Shown piece by piece: positions 51,810 through 60,635 of a stretch of DNA of 64,000 nucleotides. The DNA is from CALBPI01 sp039033995. GTDB lineage: Bacteria > Pseudomonadota > Gammaproteobacteria > Steroidobacterales > Woeseiaceae. Under the pieces are notes generated by a model. The model was not told the DNA's origin. It worked only from the letters and a program-made list of their open reading frames with translations, and did not search any database. The DNA lies in contig JBCCBP010000003.1 of the NCBI GenBank assembly GCA_039033995.1, positions 98,149 to 162,148 of the forward strand, read 5' to 3'. Numbering within the stretch: the stretch's first letter is position 1; each line of letters begins with the position of its first letter. A program made the translations under genes and the position numbers.

Positions 51810-53624
51810 ATGACAATGTCCATTTCAAGGGCCGCTTGGTCAGGTTGCCTGGTTATTCCGTTCATGGTCAGTGGCTGGTTAATGGCGAGCAGCGCGGCTC
51901 TCGCACAGGAGCGCGGCGCGACGTGGGAGGGTCTTTGGGTCGCAGAGCGCAATTACGGGCCGGCCTTCGCAGGACTCGCCACACTGATGCCGGATGGTGA
52001 TCAGTGGCAGGCGCGTCTGCAGGGCGAGGTCGGCACCGTATCGCGCAGCCAACGCGAGGATGGAGTGATTGAATGGCAGTTCTCGTTTGAGGGCCAAGGC
52101 GAGTTTTCGGGTCAACAAGAAGGCGGAGCTAGGTCAATAGTGGGTCATTGGGTACAACCTGGTGGCAGCATCGCGTACTCGCCGACAGCAACACCGGTCG
52201 TATTGTCGAAACGCGCGGATGGTAGTTTCGCCGGCATGATTCGACCTTTGGTCGATACGGTGTCGCTCAATCTGCCGTTGTTTCCCGACGAGGACTACGA
52301 GAACACCCGTCGTTACCGGACATTCCTCAGAAATCCAGAGCGAAACTTTGGCGTATTTGCGCCTTTCGCGGCAGCGGTCGAGGTCGACGACAACCTGCAG
52401 TTCATCGCACGTAACGGTGAGGATCTGATTGTTGGTACCGCGCTCGACCCCGGTGAGCGGTTCTCATTACTGTTTGGTCGGACCGGAGAAACGCTCGAGT
52501 TCACCCGTCGAGATCGCGCCACGGCACCGGGCTTTTATCCGCGCCGACGCGCGGCCACGCTGACGACGCTATTACGTCCTGTCGAGCTGAGCGATGGCTG
52601 GCAGACGGAAGCGCCGGCGAAGTCCGGTTTGCAAACAGCGCCGCTGTTGTCGCTGGTCAATACATTGGCGAACTTCGAGCCGACCGCTCTGCAGCAGCCG
52701 TACATCCACAGCCTGCATGTTGCGCACCGCGGCAAGCTGGTGTTGGAGGAGTATTTCCATGGCTACGATGGCGCTACACCCCATGACTCACGTTCCGCGG
52801 GAAAATCTCTGACGTCCGCGTTGCTCGGCATTGCACTACAGCAGGGTTTTGTCGATAGCATCGATACGGCTGTGTATCCGTTGTTGGGTGGTGCGTCGCA
52901 ATACGATAACCCGAGCGATGCCAAGAATGCGCTTACCATCCGGCATTTGATCACCATGACCTCCGGGCTTGATTGCGACGACGGCAATTTCGATTCGCCG
53001 GGAAATGAGGATGTAATGCAGAATCAACAGGATGAACCCGACTGGTATCGCTATACGCTGAACCTGGCGATGGTCCGCGACCCTGGCGCGGCGGGCGTGT
53101 ACTGCACCGGCGGGATCAATTTAGTCGGCAGCGTGCTGGCGCGTTCGGCGGGTATGAGTCTGCGACAGTTTTTTCATCGCTATTTTGCTGAGCCGCTCGG
53201 TATCGACTACTACCAGATGAACCTGTCGCCGACTCTTGAGGCTTATATGGGCGGCGGTATCAGGTTGCAGCCGCGCGACTTCCTGAAGCTCGGACAGTTG
53301 TACCTGGATGGCGGTGTCTGGCAAGGGACGCGTTTGCTCAGCGAGGCCTATGTGACTGATTCAGCCGCAGCGCAGTCGTCGATCAACATGACTGACGATT
53401 ACGGCTATGCGTGGTGGCGCCAGACGTATGACGTCGATGGCGTCGCCGTGGATACGTTTTACGCGAGCGGTAATGGTGGGCAACTGTTGTTTGTCGTACC
53501 GGAGCTCGAACTCGTCGTGTTGATTTTTGCTGGTAACTATAGCGATGGGCAAACGCGCAATGAGTTCCGCGATCGATTCATGAGCGAGCACATCCTGCCA
53601 GCAGCGATACCGGCACGCCAATAA
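51810..53624 (+). CDS. Class C beta-lactamase-like serine hydrolase, secreted
   Basis: About 604 residues. A signal peptide (SGCLVIPFMVSGWLMASSAALAQ) is followed by a beta-rich domain of roughly 240 residues, then the hydrolase domain. The active site is SAGKS (SxxK) and a Tyr-containing second motif is YCTGG in AGVYCTGGINLVG, where YSN is usual, so the second motif is atypical. GGAAG precedes the ATG. Members cleave D-amino-acid peptides, esters or beta-lactams. Position nine bases after the GntR gene suggests regulation by it. Confidence 0.86.
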   Translation: MTMSISRAAWSGCLVIPFMVSGWLMASSAALAQERGATWEGLWVAERNYGPAFAGLATLMPDGDQWQARLQGEVGTVSRSQREDGVIEWQFSFEGQGEFSGQQEGGARSIVGHWVQPGGSIAYSPTATPVVLSKRADGSFAGMIRPLVDTVSLNLPLFPDEDYENTRRYRTFLRNPERNFGVFAPFAAAVEVDDNLQFIARNGEDLIVGTALDPGERFSLLFGRTGETLEFTRRDRATAPGFYPRRRAATLTTLLRPVELSDGWQTEAPAKSGLQTAPLLSLVNTLANFEPTALQQPYIHSLHVAHRGKLVLEEYFHGYDGATPHDSRSAGKSLTSALLGIALQQGFVDSIDTAVYPLLGGASQYDNPSDAKNALTIRHLITMTSGLDCDDGNFDSPGNEDVMQNQQDEPDWYRYTLNLAMVRDPGAAGVYCTGGINLVGSVLARSAGMSLRQFFHRYFAEPLGIDYYQMNLSPTLEAYMGGGIRLQPRDFLKLGQLYLDGGVWQGTRLLSEAYVTDSAAAQSSINMTDDYGYAWWRQTYDVDGVAVDTFYASGNGGQLLFVVPELELVVLIFAGNYSDGQTRNEFRDRFMSEHILPAAIPARQ

Positions 53625-53649
53625 TGGTCGGTGTAGCCGCTGCTGGCTA

Positions 53650-54855
53650 CTAAGCCGCGGATACGCGGGCAGACGCTGCGTCTGGTTCGCTGAGCATTGG
53701 CGGTGCGATGCGGATGGGCATACCGAAGAGGGGTCGCAACCACGCAACGCGTTTGATGGCGAACTCGTACAGCACGACACAACCCACAACTGTGCCGCCT
53801 AGCACCAGTATTGGTTCGATGACCGGGCCCAGTGTCAATGGCGTCAGTTGCGCGCCGATGATGATGGTCAGTGTCTGGTGCAGGATGTACCACGGAAAAA
53901 TCGCCTGCGTCATGTAGTGGACGCGATGGCTGGGTCGATTGAGATATTGAAAGCCGTACGCGAGCAGTACCACAATCCAGCACCAGCGGTTGATGTAGAC
54001 CGACAGGAAGCTGAGCTGTTCGACGACGAACGAGGGTTCCTCTGCGACCCACCATTCCTGCGAACGCAGGCTTAGGTAGGCGACTATTCCAATCGCCAGA
54101 TACAGCCGACGTTGTGCCGCCAGTGCCTGCCACCAGGCGGGCGCGCGCCCAATCAGATAGCCATAGAAAAACAGTGTGCCGAACAGGACATGAGCATAGA
54201 AGGCACCAATGAAACCGTGTTCGATGCCCGGGTTAAACGGAAATACAAAATTGCCGTACAGCATCAGTGGAACGACCGGCACGAGGATCAGCCAGATGCC
54301 GCGCAGACTCTGCATCAGTTGATCGGCTTTCAGGCGGCGCAGCAATCCGCCTAGCGGAATCGTCAGCAGCGTGTAAAACAAAACATAGGGCAGATACCAC
54401 AGATGGTTCCAGGTCCATACAATGACGTTCTCGCCGCCCCATGCTTCGCCCGGAAAATCCTGACCGCGAAAATAGTCCCACCAGAAGTTGAAAAAGCCAG
54501 GCTCGATGATGCCTTTGCCCAACGCCTCATAATACGGCTGCGGTGACACAACGACCGCCATGCCGAAAATCAACGGCACACCCAACCGCCACAGGCGCCG
54601 TCCTGCTAGCTGCCAACCGGTGTAGCGGTGCTGTACAAAGGCGACCGCGAGGCCGGAGATGACGAACAATAAACTCATTCGCCACTGATTCATGAAGCGC
54701 ATCGGCTCCTGTAACCACTCCGACGTATACGCCGATTTGATATGCCAGCCCCAGTCCGCGACATAAAACATGCCGCAGTGGTAGAGGATCAGTAGTCCGA
54801 AAGCGATGACGCGCAGGGCATCGATATCATAGCGGCGTGTCGAGTTGTCAGTCAT
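53650..54855 (-). CDS. Acyltransferase 3 family membrane protein
   Basis: About 401 residues with ten or so hydrophobic segments. The opening RRYDIDALRVIAFGLLILYHCGMFYV carries the conserved catalytic His of acyltransferase-3 enzymes (LYHCG). The internal NQWRMSLLFVISGLAVAF is also typical. These proteins transfer acetyl or succinyl groups to polysaccharides or other exported glycans. The ATG at 54855 has GGAG six bases upstream. It is divergent from a membrane LytTR regulator, with a palindrome just before its start. Confidence 0.87.
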   Translation of the reverse strand: MTDNSTRRYDIDALRVIAFGLLILYHCGMFYVADWGWHIKSAYTSEWLQEPMRFMNQWRMSLLFVISGLAVAFVQHRYTGWQLAGRRLWRLGVPLIFGMAVVVSPQPYYEALGKGIIEPGFFNFWWDYFRGQDFPGEAWGGENVIVWTWNHLWYLPYVLFYTLLTIPLGGLLRRLKADQLMQSLRGIWLILVPVVPLMLYGNFVFPFNPGIEHGFIGAFYAHVLFGTLFFYGYLIGRAPAWWQALAAQRRLYLAIGIVAYLSLRSQEWWVAEEPSFVVEQLSFLSVYINRWCWIVVLLAYGFQYLNRPSHRVHYMTQAIFPWYILHQTLTIIIGAQLTPLTLGPVIEPILVLGGTVVGCVVLYEFAIKRVAWLRPLFGMPIRIAPPMLSEPDAASARVSAA

Positions 54856-54877
54856 GGTGTGCTCCATCAGTCTGGCC

Positions 54878-54892
54878 ACAGACTATGTCTGT
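54878..54892. promoter_or_regulatory. Palindrome before the acyltransferase gene
   Basis: ACAGAC-TAT-GTCTGT is a perfect 15-base inverted repeat lying 23-37 bases upstream of the acyltransferase start. It could be an operator or an mRNA hairpin near the ribosome-binding site. No regulator can be named. Confidence 0.45.
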
Positions 54893-54939
54893 GCCGGCGA
54901 TCCGTTCCGAGTGCTAAGTGACTGATTGTGCAATGTTTG

Positions 54940-54970
54940 TGATAAGCGGACAGCATGCGGTGATAACCGG
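54940..54970. promoter_or_regulatory. Direct repeats, candidate LytTR binding site
   Basis: TGATAAGCGG (54940-54949) and TGATAACCGG (54961-54970) are direct repeats starting 21 bases apart, two helical turns. LytTR regulators bind pairs of 9-10-base direct repeats at about this spacing. The site lies between the divergent acyltransferase and LytTR genes. Base content differs from the classic AgrA motif, so the assignment rests on geometry. Confidence 0.5.
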
Positions 54971-55006
54971 TGGTGGTTGTCGAGTGGATCACGGTACTCT
55001 GTGCGC

Positions 55007-55870
55007 ATGAATTTGCAGCGTTATTTGCAACATCGCACCTGGTTCGAGTTTGCGATCCTTGTGGGACTGGTCGTTGTCGGTTGCCTGTCCAACGTGGCGA
55101 CGGAGAGTATCGATCACGCGCGATTAGGTCATCCTCAGCCCGTCGCAATGGCGTGGGTGCTGGAGGGCACCAGTCACCTCGGTCTGCTCTTTAGCATTCC
55201 CTTGGTCCTATGGTTCGATCGGTTTTTTCCATTGCGGTTTGATAGCTGGAAAGTCAGCCTGCCAGCGCATCTTGCGTTTTCACTCGCATTTTCGTTAGTG
55301 CATGTGGGCATCATGTTCGTCGCGCGTGTGGTCATTTTTCCATTGGTTTTTGGCAGTAGCTACGGCTGGGGTGACCCGATTGGCGAGTTCTTCTATGAGT
55401 ATCTCAAGGATTTCCGTACTTACTTCCTCATCATTTCGGTTGTTTATCTGGGACGTTTCATTTTGCTGCGCCTGCAGGGCGAGGCCGGATTCCTGACCGA
55501 ACAGCGAGCCAACGCCGATGCGGCCCCAACACTCGACCGTTTTCTGGTCAAAAAACTCGGGCGTGAATTTTTGGTCAAAACAGAAGATATCGATTGGATT
55601 GAAAGTGCAGGGAATTACGTCAATCTACACGTCGAGCAAAAAGCCTACCCGCTGCGGAGCACAATGGCTCAGATAGCTGAGCGTTTGGGTGAGGTTGGCT
55701 TTATTCGCGTACACCGTCAGGCCATCGTCAACCTAGAGCGTATCGCTGAACTGAACGTTTTCGAATCCGGCGATGGTGAATTGACGTTGATAAACCGGGA
55801 GACCGTACCGCTGAGTCGGCGCTTCCGTAAGCAGCTCAGAGGGGCGTTGGAGCAGCAACCGTCTCAGTAG
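55007..55870 (+). CDS. Membrane-anchored LytTR transcriptional regulator
   Basis: About 287 residues. The first about 165 residues hold four hydrophobic segments (TWFEFAILVGLVVVGCLS, LLFSIPLVLWF, AHLAFSLAFSLVHVGIMFV, YFLIISVVYLGRFILL). The C-terminal 100 residues form a LytTR DNA-binding domain: FLVKKLGREFLVKTEDIDWIESAGNYVNLHV and FIRVHRQAIVNLERI. There is no receiver domain, so it must sense through the membrane part. The divergent acyltransferase gene with direct repeats between is the likely target. Confidence 0.9.
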   Translation: MNLQRYLQHRTWFEFAILVGLVVVGCLSNVATESIDHARLGHPQPVAMAWVLEGTSHLGLLFSIPLVLWFDRFFPLRFDSWKVSLPAHLAFSLAFSLVHVGIMFVARVVIFPLVFGSSYGWGDPIGEFFYEYLKDFRTYFLIISVVYLGRFILLRLQGEAGFLTEQRANADAAPTLDRFLVKKLGREFLVKTEDIDWIESAGNYVNLHVEQKAYPLRSTMAQIAERLGEVGFIRVHRQAIVNLERIAELNVFESGDGELTLINRETVPLSRRFRKQLRGALEQQPSQ

Positions 55871-56760
55871 CCGACACTGGAGACGGCGCTATGATCTTCC
55901 GCGAGCTCAATGACGACATCCGCAATCTCGGGTAGCGTTTCCAGATTGTGCCGGGTGATACGCTCGTAGTGTTGAATGAAGCGGGCGACTGCAGCATCGC
56001 TCATGATGCCTTTGCCGCTGCCGCCGACGCGTGCTTTGAGTTTATGCTCCTGCTCGAGCCGCCAGCGCGCGACGGCATCGAAGCTGGGTGCGCGCATAAA
56101 CCACAGTTCGTCGAGTTGCTCGAACAGTGCCGGATAACGATGCCTGAGTTGCTCGTTCGCGAAGCGACGCCACTCGCCATCAGGATCGGCTTCCGCTTCC
56201 AGCGTGTTTATTGCTGTCACGAGCGATGCGTTGTCGCAGGCGGTCGAGCCAACACACCACCCTTCGAGAATGATGAGATCTATCGGGCCCTCTACTCGGT
56301 CCCAGTCTGACTCTTCGGCGCGATCATCGACGGATTTGTCAAAGCGAGGTATCAGGCACGACTGTCCTGCCGCTAAGACTGTTAGTGTCGACAACAACTC
56401 ACAGCCCATCGTCACATCGTGCGTACCCGGAACACCGCGCGTCCTGAGCAGTGGGTGTACTTCGGCGGCGAGCCCCTCCCGCGTTTCCCGCGTATGGTAG
56501 AGATCGTCGATAGAGATGACGGCCACGCGACGGTCGCCGGCAAGGGTTACCGTGTCGGCGATCAAGTCAGCCAACGTGGATTTGCCCGTGCCCTGTGCGC
56601 CGTTGATACCGATGATTCTCGGTTTGCCGTGCGTGCTATGCAGTCGTTCGATCAAGCCCTCGATCAACGGCAAGAAGTGCTGGCGGGCGCTGGTCGTGTA
56701 CGCCGCGGGCAATCGATGTTTCTCGATAAACGCCGCCAGTGTTACTGATTCGACAGCCAT
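55864..56760 (-). CDS. D-glycerate kinase (GLYK-like)
   Basis: About 298 residues. The P-loop is GINGAQGTGKST (51-62). Downstream motifs ISIDDLYHTR and LIILEGWCVGS match plant and fungal-type D-glycerate 3-kinases, and the family's RPRFDKS-like region appears as IPRFDKSVDDR. It phosphorylates glycerate with ATP, returning it to glycolysis. Its start overlaps the phosphorylase stop by 19 bases. In this operon glycerate is the expected product of glucosylglycerate phosphorolysis, which explains the kinase. It ends tail to tail with the LytTR gene, overlapping 7 bases. Confidence 0.88.
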   Translation of the reverse strand: MAVESVTLAAFIEKHRLPAAYTTSARQHFLPLIEGLIERLHSTHGKPRIIGINGAQGTGKSTLADLIADTVTLAGDRRVAVISIDDLYHTRETREGLAAEVHPLLRTRGVPGTHDVTMGCELLSTLTVLAAGQSCLIPRFDKSVDDRAEESDWDRVEGPIDLIILEGWCVGSTACDNASLVTAINTLEAEADPDGEWRRFANEQLRHRYPALFEQLDELWFMRAPSFDAVARWRLEQEHKLKARVGGSGKGIMSDAAVARFIQHYERITRHNLETLPEIADVVIELAEDHSAVSSVGY

Positions 56761-58475
56761 ACGGTTTGGTAGGGTTGGAGCGTCATGGTGGTTTGTTGGT
56801 CGTCGATCGCATCGCCACTGATCAGGTCGCGCCAGTGGTCTGTGGAGATGAGATTGATGTTGGCGAGCTCGACAACTTGCTCCTCAACGCTAACGTTCGA
56901 GATGCTGAAAATATCCTGGCGCCGGTCGAGTGACTGGCGCCAGACCCCAAACACTTGTAAACCAAGTTGCAGCGTGAATTGCACCGCATTGGGGTGGAAC
57001 GCACGCTGGCCGCGACGCAAGGCAATGAGATGCTTCAGGCGACTTAACACGCGGGCCTGGGTACTCGCGTCATCGTCGAGCTGTGCCCGCAGCGCGGACA
57101 GATCCCAGCGATGGCGATTGATCGAGCGGTATTGTCCGGTGCGTGCCAAGCCTTCATAGTCGTTGTCGGTGCCCAGCAGGCTGTGGATATACAAGCCGGG
57201 GATGCCTTCCAGCGCTAGCATGATCGCGTGAGCGCAAATAAACCGATCGAGCTGCAGGTCATCCTTGCCTTTTTCTGTGCCTGCCAACGCGTCCAACAGG
57301 CTGATGTTGACTTCATAGGGGTGGGCTGCACCGTCTGGCCCGGTACGCAGCGATATCTTGCCGCCGAAGCTTGTCAGCGTTTCGAGCAAACGCGTGCGCT
57401 CGGCTTCCGACAACAAGCCATCGACTGGTCGCATGCCGATACCGTCGTGTGATGCGATGAAGTTGAAGTACGTGGTGCCGAACCGGGCAGGCGGCATACT
57501 CATCATCCAGGTTTTTAGATGACGGCAGTCGCCAGTCAGTAGTGTGTGGATCAACAAAGGCGGCAACGAAAAATTATAAATCGCATGCGCTTCGTTCGAA
57601 TTACCAAAGTAGGTGAGATTGTCGCGGTTCGGTACATTGGTTTCGGTGATCAGCATGACCGAGGCATCACGAAACTCGACCAACGTACGCAGCAGCTTGA
57701 TGATTTCATGCGTGCGCTGGTCGTGCAGCGAACTGGTGCCCGGCTCTTTCCAGAGGAAGGCAACCGCATCGAGTCGCAGCACCGATACACCGTGATTGAG
57801 GTAGGTACGAATAATTTCGATGAAGGTCAGCAATACCTCGGGATTCGCAAAGTCGAGATCGACCTGATCTGGCCCGAACGTACACCAGACCCAGCGTTTG
57901 CCGTCCGCTGTGTCGACTTCAGTGCGCAGCGGTGTGGACCGCGGTCGAACAACCATGCTTAGGTCTTCGTCCGGCGACGTTTCCTTGAAGTAGTCTTTGC
58001 CCGGATCCTGCCTGGCGAGAAAATTCTTGAACCACTGCGATTGACTGGATGCGTGATTGATCACGAGATCTGCCATCATTCGGTAGCGTCTAGCGAGCGA
58101 TTGAATATCCTGCCAGTCTCCGTTGGTGGGGTCGACCGCGTAATAGTCGATCACCGCGAATCCGTCGTCCGAGCTGTAAGGAAAGAACGGCAGGATGTGC
58201 AAACCGTTGATGACATCCTGAAGGTGCTCGTCGCAAAATCGTCTGAGTGTCTTCAAGCCAGGTTCGTCGCCGTCCTGCACCGACGAGGCGTAGGTAATCA
58301 TCCAGCAGTCGGATTGATCCCAGTAGTTCTGATAGGGCGCGGGTTCAGCAATGTCGGCAGGATACTGCATCGTGTCGATGACACGCTGCGTCAAGTCTTT
58401 CGGCATGTCATCGTAGATAATGTCCAGGTGGGCCTGCACACGAGCCATCAATCGGCTCATCGCTTGTGCCGTCAT
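56742..58475 (-). CDS. GH13_18 sugar phosphorylase, probably glucosylglycerate phosphorylase
   Basis: About 577 residues, sucrose-phosphorylase fold. Catalytic residues: nucleophile Asp236 in VLRLDAVAF, acid/base Glu278 in LITETNV, stabiliser Asp in IASHDGIGMRP near 345. Phosphorylases split glycosides with phosphate, giving alpha-glucose-1-phosphate. Gene neighbours that make and use glucosylglycerate point to glucosylglycerate as the substrate rather than sucrose. The start overlaps the synthase stop as ATGA. Substrate choice is inferred from context; sucrose and glucosylglycerol phosphorylases are close relatives. Confidence 0.87.
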   Translation of the reverse strand: MTAQAMSRLMARVQAHLDIIYDDMPKDLTQRVIDTMQYPADIAEPAPYQNYWDQSDCWMITYASSVQDGDEPGLKTLRRFCDEHLQDVINGLHILPFFPYSSDDGFAVIDYYAVDPTNGDWQDIQSLARRYRMMADLVINHASSQSQWFKNFLARQDPGKDYFKETSPDEDLSMVVRPRSTPLRTEVDTADGKRWVWCTFGPDQVDLDFANPEVLLTFIEIIRTYLNHGVSVLRLDAVAFLWKEPGTSSLHDQRTHEIIKLLRTLVEFRDASVMLITETNVPNRDNLTYFGNSNEAHAIYNFSLPPLLIHTLLTGDCRHLKTWMMSMPPARFGTTYFNFIASHDGIGMRPVDGLLSEAERTRLLETLTSFGGKISLRTGPDGAAHPYEVNISLLDALAGTEKGKDDLQLDRFICAHAIMLALEGIPGLYIHSLLGTDNDYEGLARTGQYRSINRHRWDLSALRAQLDDDASTQARVLSRLKHLIALRRGQRAFHPNAVQFTLQLGLQVFGVWRQSLDRRQDIFSISNVSVEEQVVELANINLISTDHWRDLISGDAIDDQQTTMTLQPYQTVWLSNQ

Positions 58476-59695
58476 GACCGAAAATCTTCCATGTCGGCTT
58501 CCACCGCATCACGCAGTTCGTCGAGGATGTTTGGCATGGCACTGATAACGCGGTTCCACGGCGCGATGAACGGCGTATCCATCGGGTCCTGTCGAAACTT
58601 ATTACCGGCGGTCACGATATTGGCGGCAAACAACTCGACCGCAGCCTCTTCTGCATGCCGATTGAAACTCAGGCCGTTGACGACCGCATCGGCCTGAAAC
58701 AAATCGATGAAATCCAATGCGATGCGGTAGTAGGTGGCCTTGATCGTGCGCACCTTGGCCGTCGAAAACGTCTCGCCCTGAATCGCCAGTTTACGATACA
58801 TCGCCTTGGCGATATCGATACTCATCCGTGACAGTCCGCGTGTCTGGTCATCCGCGCTCAGGACCTGATGTTTGTGATCGTAGTTATCCGCAATATCCGC
58901 CTGACAGATGCGACTGTTGGAATAGTTGCGGTGCATTTCACTCAATACACCGATTTCCAGTCCCCAGTCTGTCGGGATGCGTAGATCGGTGATCGCATCG
59001 GTACGCATCGCGAATTCGCCGGCGAGCGGGTAACGGAAGCTGTGCAGGAAGTCGAGATATTCGCTGCGTCCACAGACCGTGCGCAGGGCGATAATCAATG
59101 GTGTCACGAGCAATCGGGTGACACGACCACCCAGGGTCTCGCCATTGCTGCGGGCGTAGTAACCCTTACAGAACACAAAATTGAAGTTTGGGTTTGCGAC
59201 GGGATAGATCAGGCGAGCGAGCAGGTCGCGCGTATAGGTCTTGATATCCGCATCATGCAGGGCAACGGAGGATGCGCGACCGGAAGCGAGGGTATAACCA
59301 TAGCAGTACCAGACGTTACGACCTTTGCCAGGTTCGGTCGGTGCGAGTCCCTCTTTCGCGAGCTTCTTGTCGATGGCGCGCAAGCGCGGACCATCATTCC
59401 AGAGCACGCGATGGTTCTGCGAGAGTCGACCGAAAAACGTCAGCGCCTGTTGGTATTCGGATTCCGTGGCGCGGTCGAGCCCGATGACGATCTCATTAAG
59501 ATAAGGCACACGCGACAGTTCTCGGACAATCTTCTCGAGCGCTGGCGTTTCCAGTTCGGAGTACAACGACGGAATCACAAGCCCGAGCAGACGGTGGCGC
59601 GAAAACTCGATGAGTTCATCCTCGAGCGCCTCCACCGGGCGATTAGTCAGATTGTGCAGGGTTGCTATGTTGCCGTTCTGATGAAAATCGCCCAA
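58472..59695 (-). CDS. Glucosyl-3-phosphoglycerate synthase-like glycosyltransferase
   Basis: About 407 residues. The GT-A fold is shown by LGLVIPSLYSELETPALEKIVRELS, EIVIGLDRATE and the metal-binding DAD at 148-150 (ALHDADIKTY). Long conserved blocks (FNFVFCKGYYAR, LDFLHSFRYPLAGEFAMRTD, IPTDWGLEIGVLSEM) match GpgS/MpgS enzymes (GT81 type). Such enzymes transfer glucose from NDP-glucose to 3-phosphoglycerate. It is followed by the phosphorylase (ATGA overlap) and preceded by the phosphatase gene at 3 bases, as expected in a solute pathway. Confidence 0.87.
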   Translation of the reverse strand: MGDFHQNGNIATLHNLTNRPVEALEDELIEFSRHRLLGLVIPSLYSELETPALEKIVRELSRVPYLNEIVIGLDRATESEYQQALTFFGRLSQNHRVLWNDGPRLRAIDKKLAKEGLAPTEPGKGRNVWYCYGYTLASGRASSVALHDADIKTYTRDLLARLIYPVANPNFNFVFCKGYYARSNGETLGGRVTRLLVTPLIIALRTVCGRSEYLDFLHSFRYPLAGEFAMRTDAITDLRIPTDWGLEIGVLSEMHRNYSNSRICQADIADNYDHKHQVLSADDQTRGLSRMSIDIAKAMYRKLAIQGETFSTAKVRTIKATYYRIALDFIDLFQADAVVNGLSFNRHAEEAAVELFAANIVTAGNKFRQDPMDTPFIAPWNRVISAMPNILDELRDAVEADMEDFRS

Positions 59696-59698
59696 GGT

Positions 59699-60523
59699 CT
59701 ATTCTCCGCGCCTGTTTGTCGTTGATGGATTATCTGGGCGTGCGGCGAGAATTGCCAACATTGCGGTATTCCAGCCGGTTGGGCCTGGTGCTTCTGCGCG
59801 GATCACATGATTGCCGCTCGCTATTGGCATCGGGTGCGAATGCTGGCCCGGAATGACGACAGCGATGTCGGTCGCTGCCAGCATACCCAGATCGTTGGGG
59901 CCATCGCCGAGCGCCACACTGGTGACGACGCGGTCGGGCATCTGCTGGCGATAGGCCGCTGTTAGTGCTGTTACCGCTAGGCCCTTATCGGTGGCGGGCA
60001 TCAAGTGCAAGAAGCGTCCACCCATCACGCAATGCAGGCCCGCCGCCTGCATCGCAGAGACAAACCGTTCGCGGCGTTCGAGACTGTCACGCCAGCGAAT
60101 GGGCTCCGAAGCCAACCGTGTGTTGGCAAGCGCAGCCTGATCCGGCGAGAGCCCGGTTTCCGCGACGATGCCATCAATCCCGAGCTCGAAGAATGCATCG
60201 CAGGCGTAGTCACTTGCCGTTTTTTCTTTGCGGTAGATCGACTGAATCGACGCGCGGTCGAACGGCGATGCCGGCGTCTCAACCGGTCTGTCGAAATAGC
60301 CAGCCGGGATATCGATGACAGCGCCATTTTCGGCGACAACGGGATGATCGATGGCGAGCGCCTGACGATACCAGGCCAGTTCCGCCAGAGTCTTACTGCT
60401 GACGAGAATCAGTGGTATCGCGCGCGCCCTTAGCGTGTCGAGCGCAGGCTGGGCTGCATGCCAGCGATAGTCATAGTGGTCGAGGAGCGTACCGTCAAGA
60501 TCGCTGAAGACGAGAATGGTCAT
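59699..60523 (-). CDS. HAD-IIB phosphatase, glucosyl/mannosyl-3-phosphoglycerate type
   Basis: About 274 residues. The HAD nucleophile Asp8 and Asp10 are in VFSDLDGTLLD, motif II Ser/Lys in ILVSSKTLAEL, and motif III/IV in DKGLAV and ALGDGPNDLGML. The family typically removes phosphate from mannosyl- or glucosyl-3-phosphoglycerate. The start at 60523 opens at the conserved MTILVFSD; an upstream start at 60598 is less likely. Placed first in the four-gene operon. Confidence 0.88.
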   Translation of the reverse strand: MTILVFSDLDGTLLDHYDYRWHAAQPALDTLRARAIPLILVSSKTLAELAWYRQALAIDHPVVAENGAVIDIPAGYFDRPVETPASPFDRASIQSIYRKEKTASDYACDAFFELGIDGIVAETGLSPDQAALANTRLASEPIRWRDSLERRERFVSAMQAAGLHCVMGGRFLHLMPATDKGLAVTALTAAYRQQMPDRVVTSVALGDGPNDLGMLAATDIAVVIPGQHSHPMPIASGNHVIRAEAPGPTGWNTAMLAILAARPDNPSTTNRRGE

Positions 60524-60635
60524 GAAAGGGTCACTCGACACTGGTGTAATAGCCGCGGATTTGACTATCATCATGCCGCATGCCCATGAGCCATTCAAAA
60601 TCTGATGTCACGAAGCACTGTCATGCGGTGCAACA

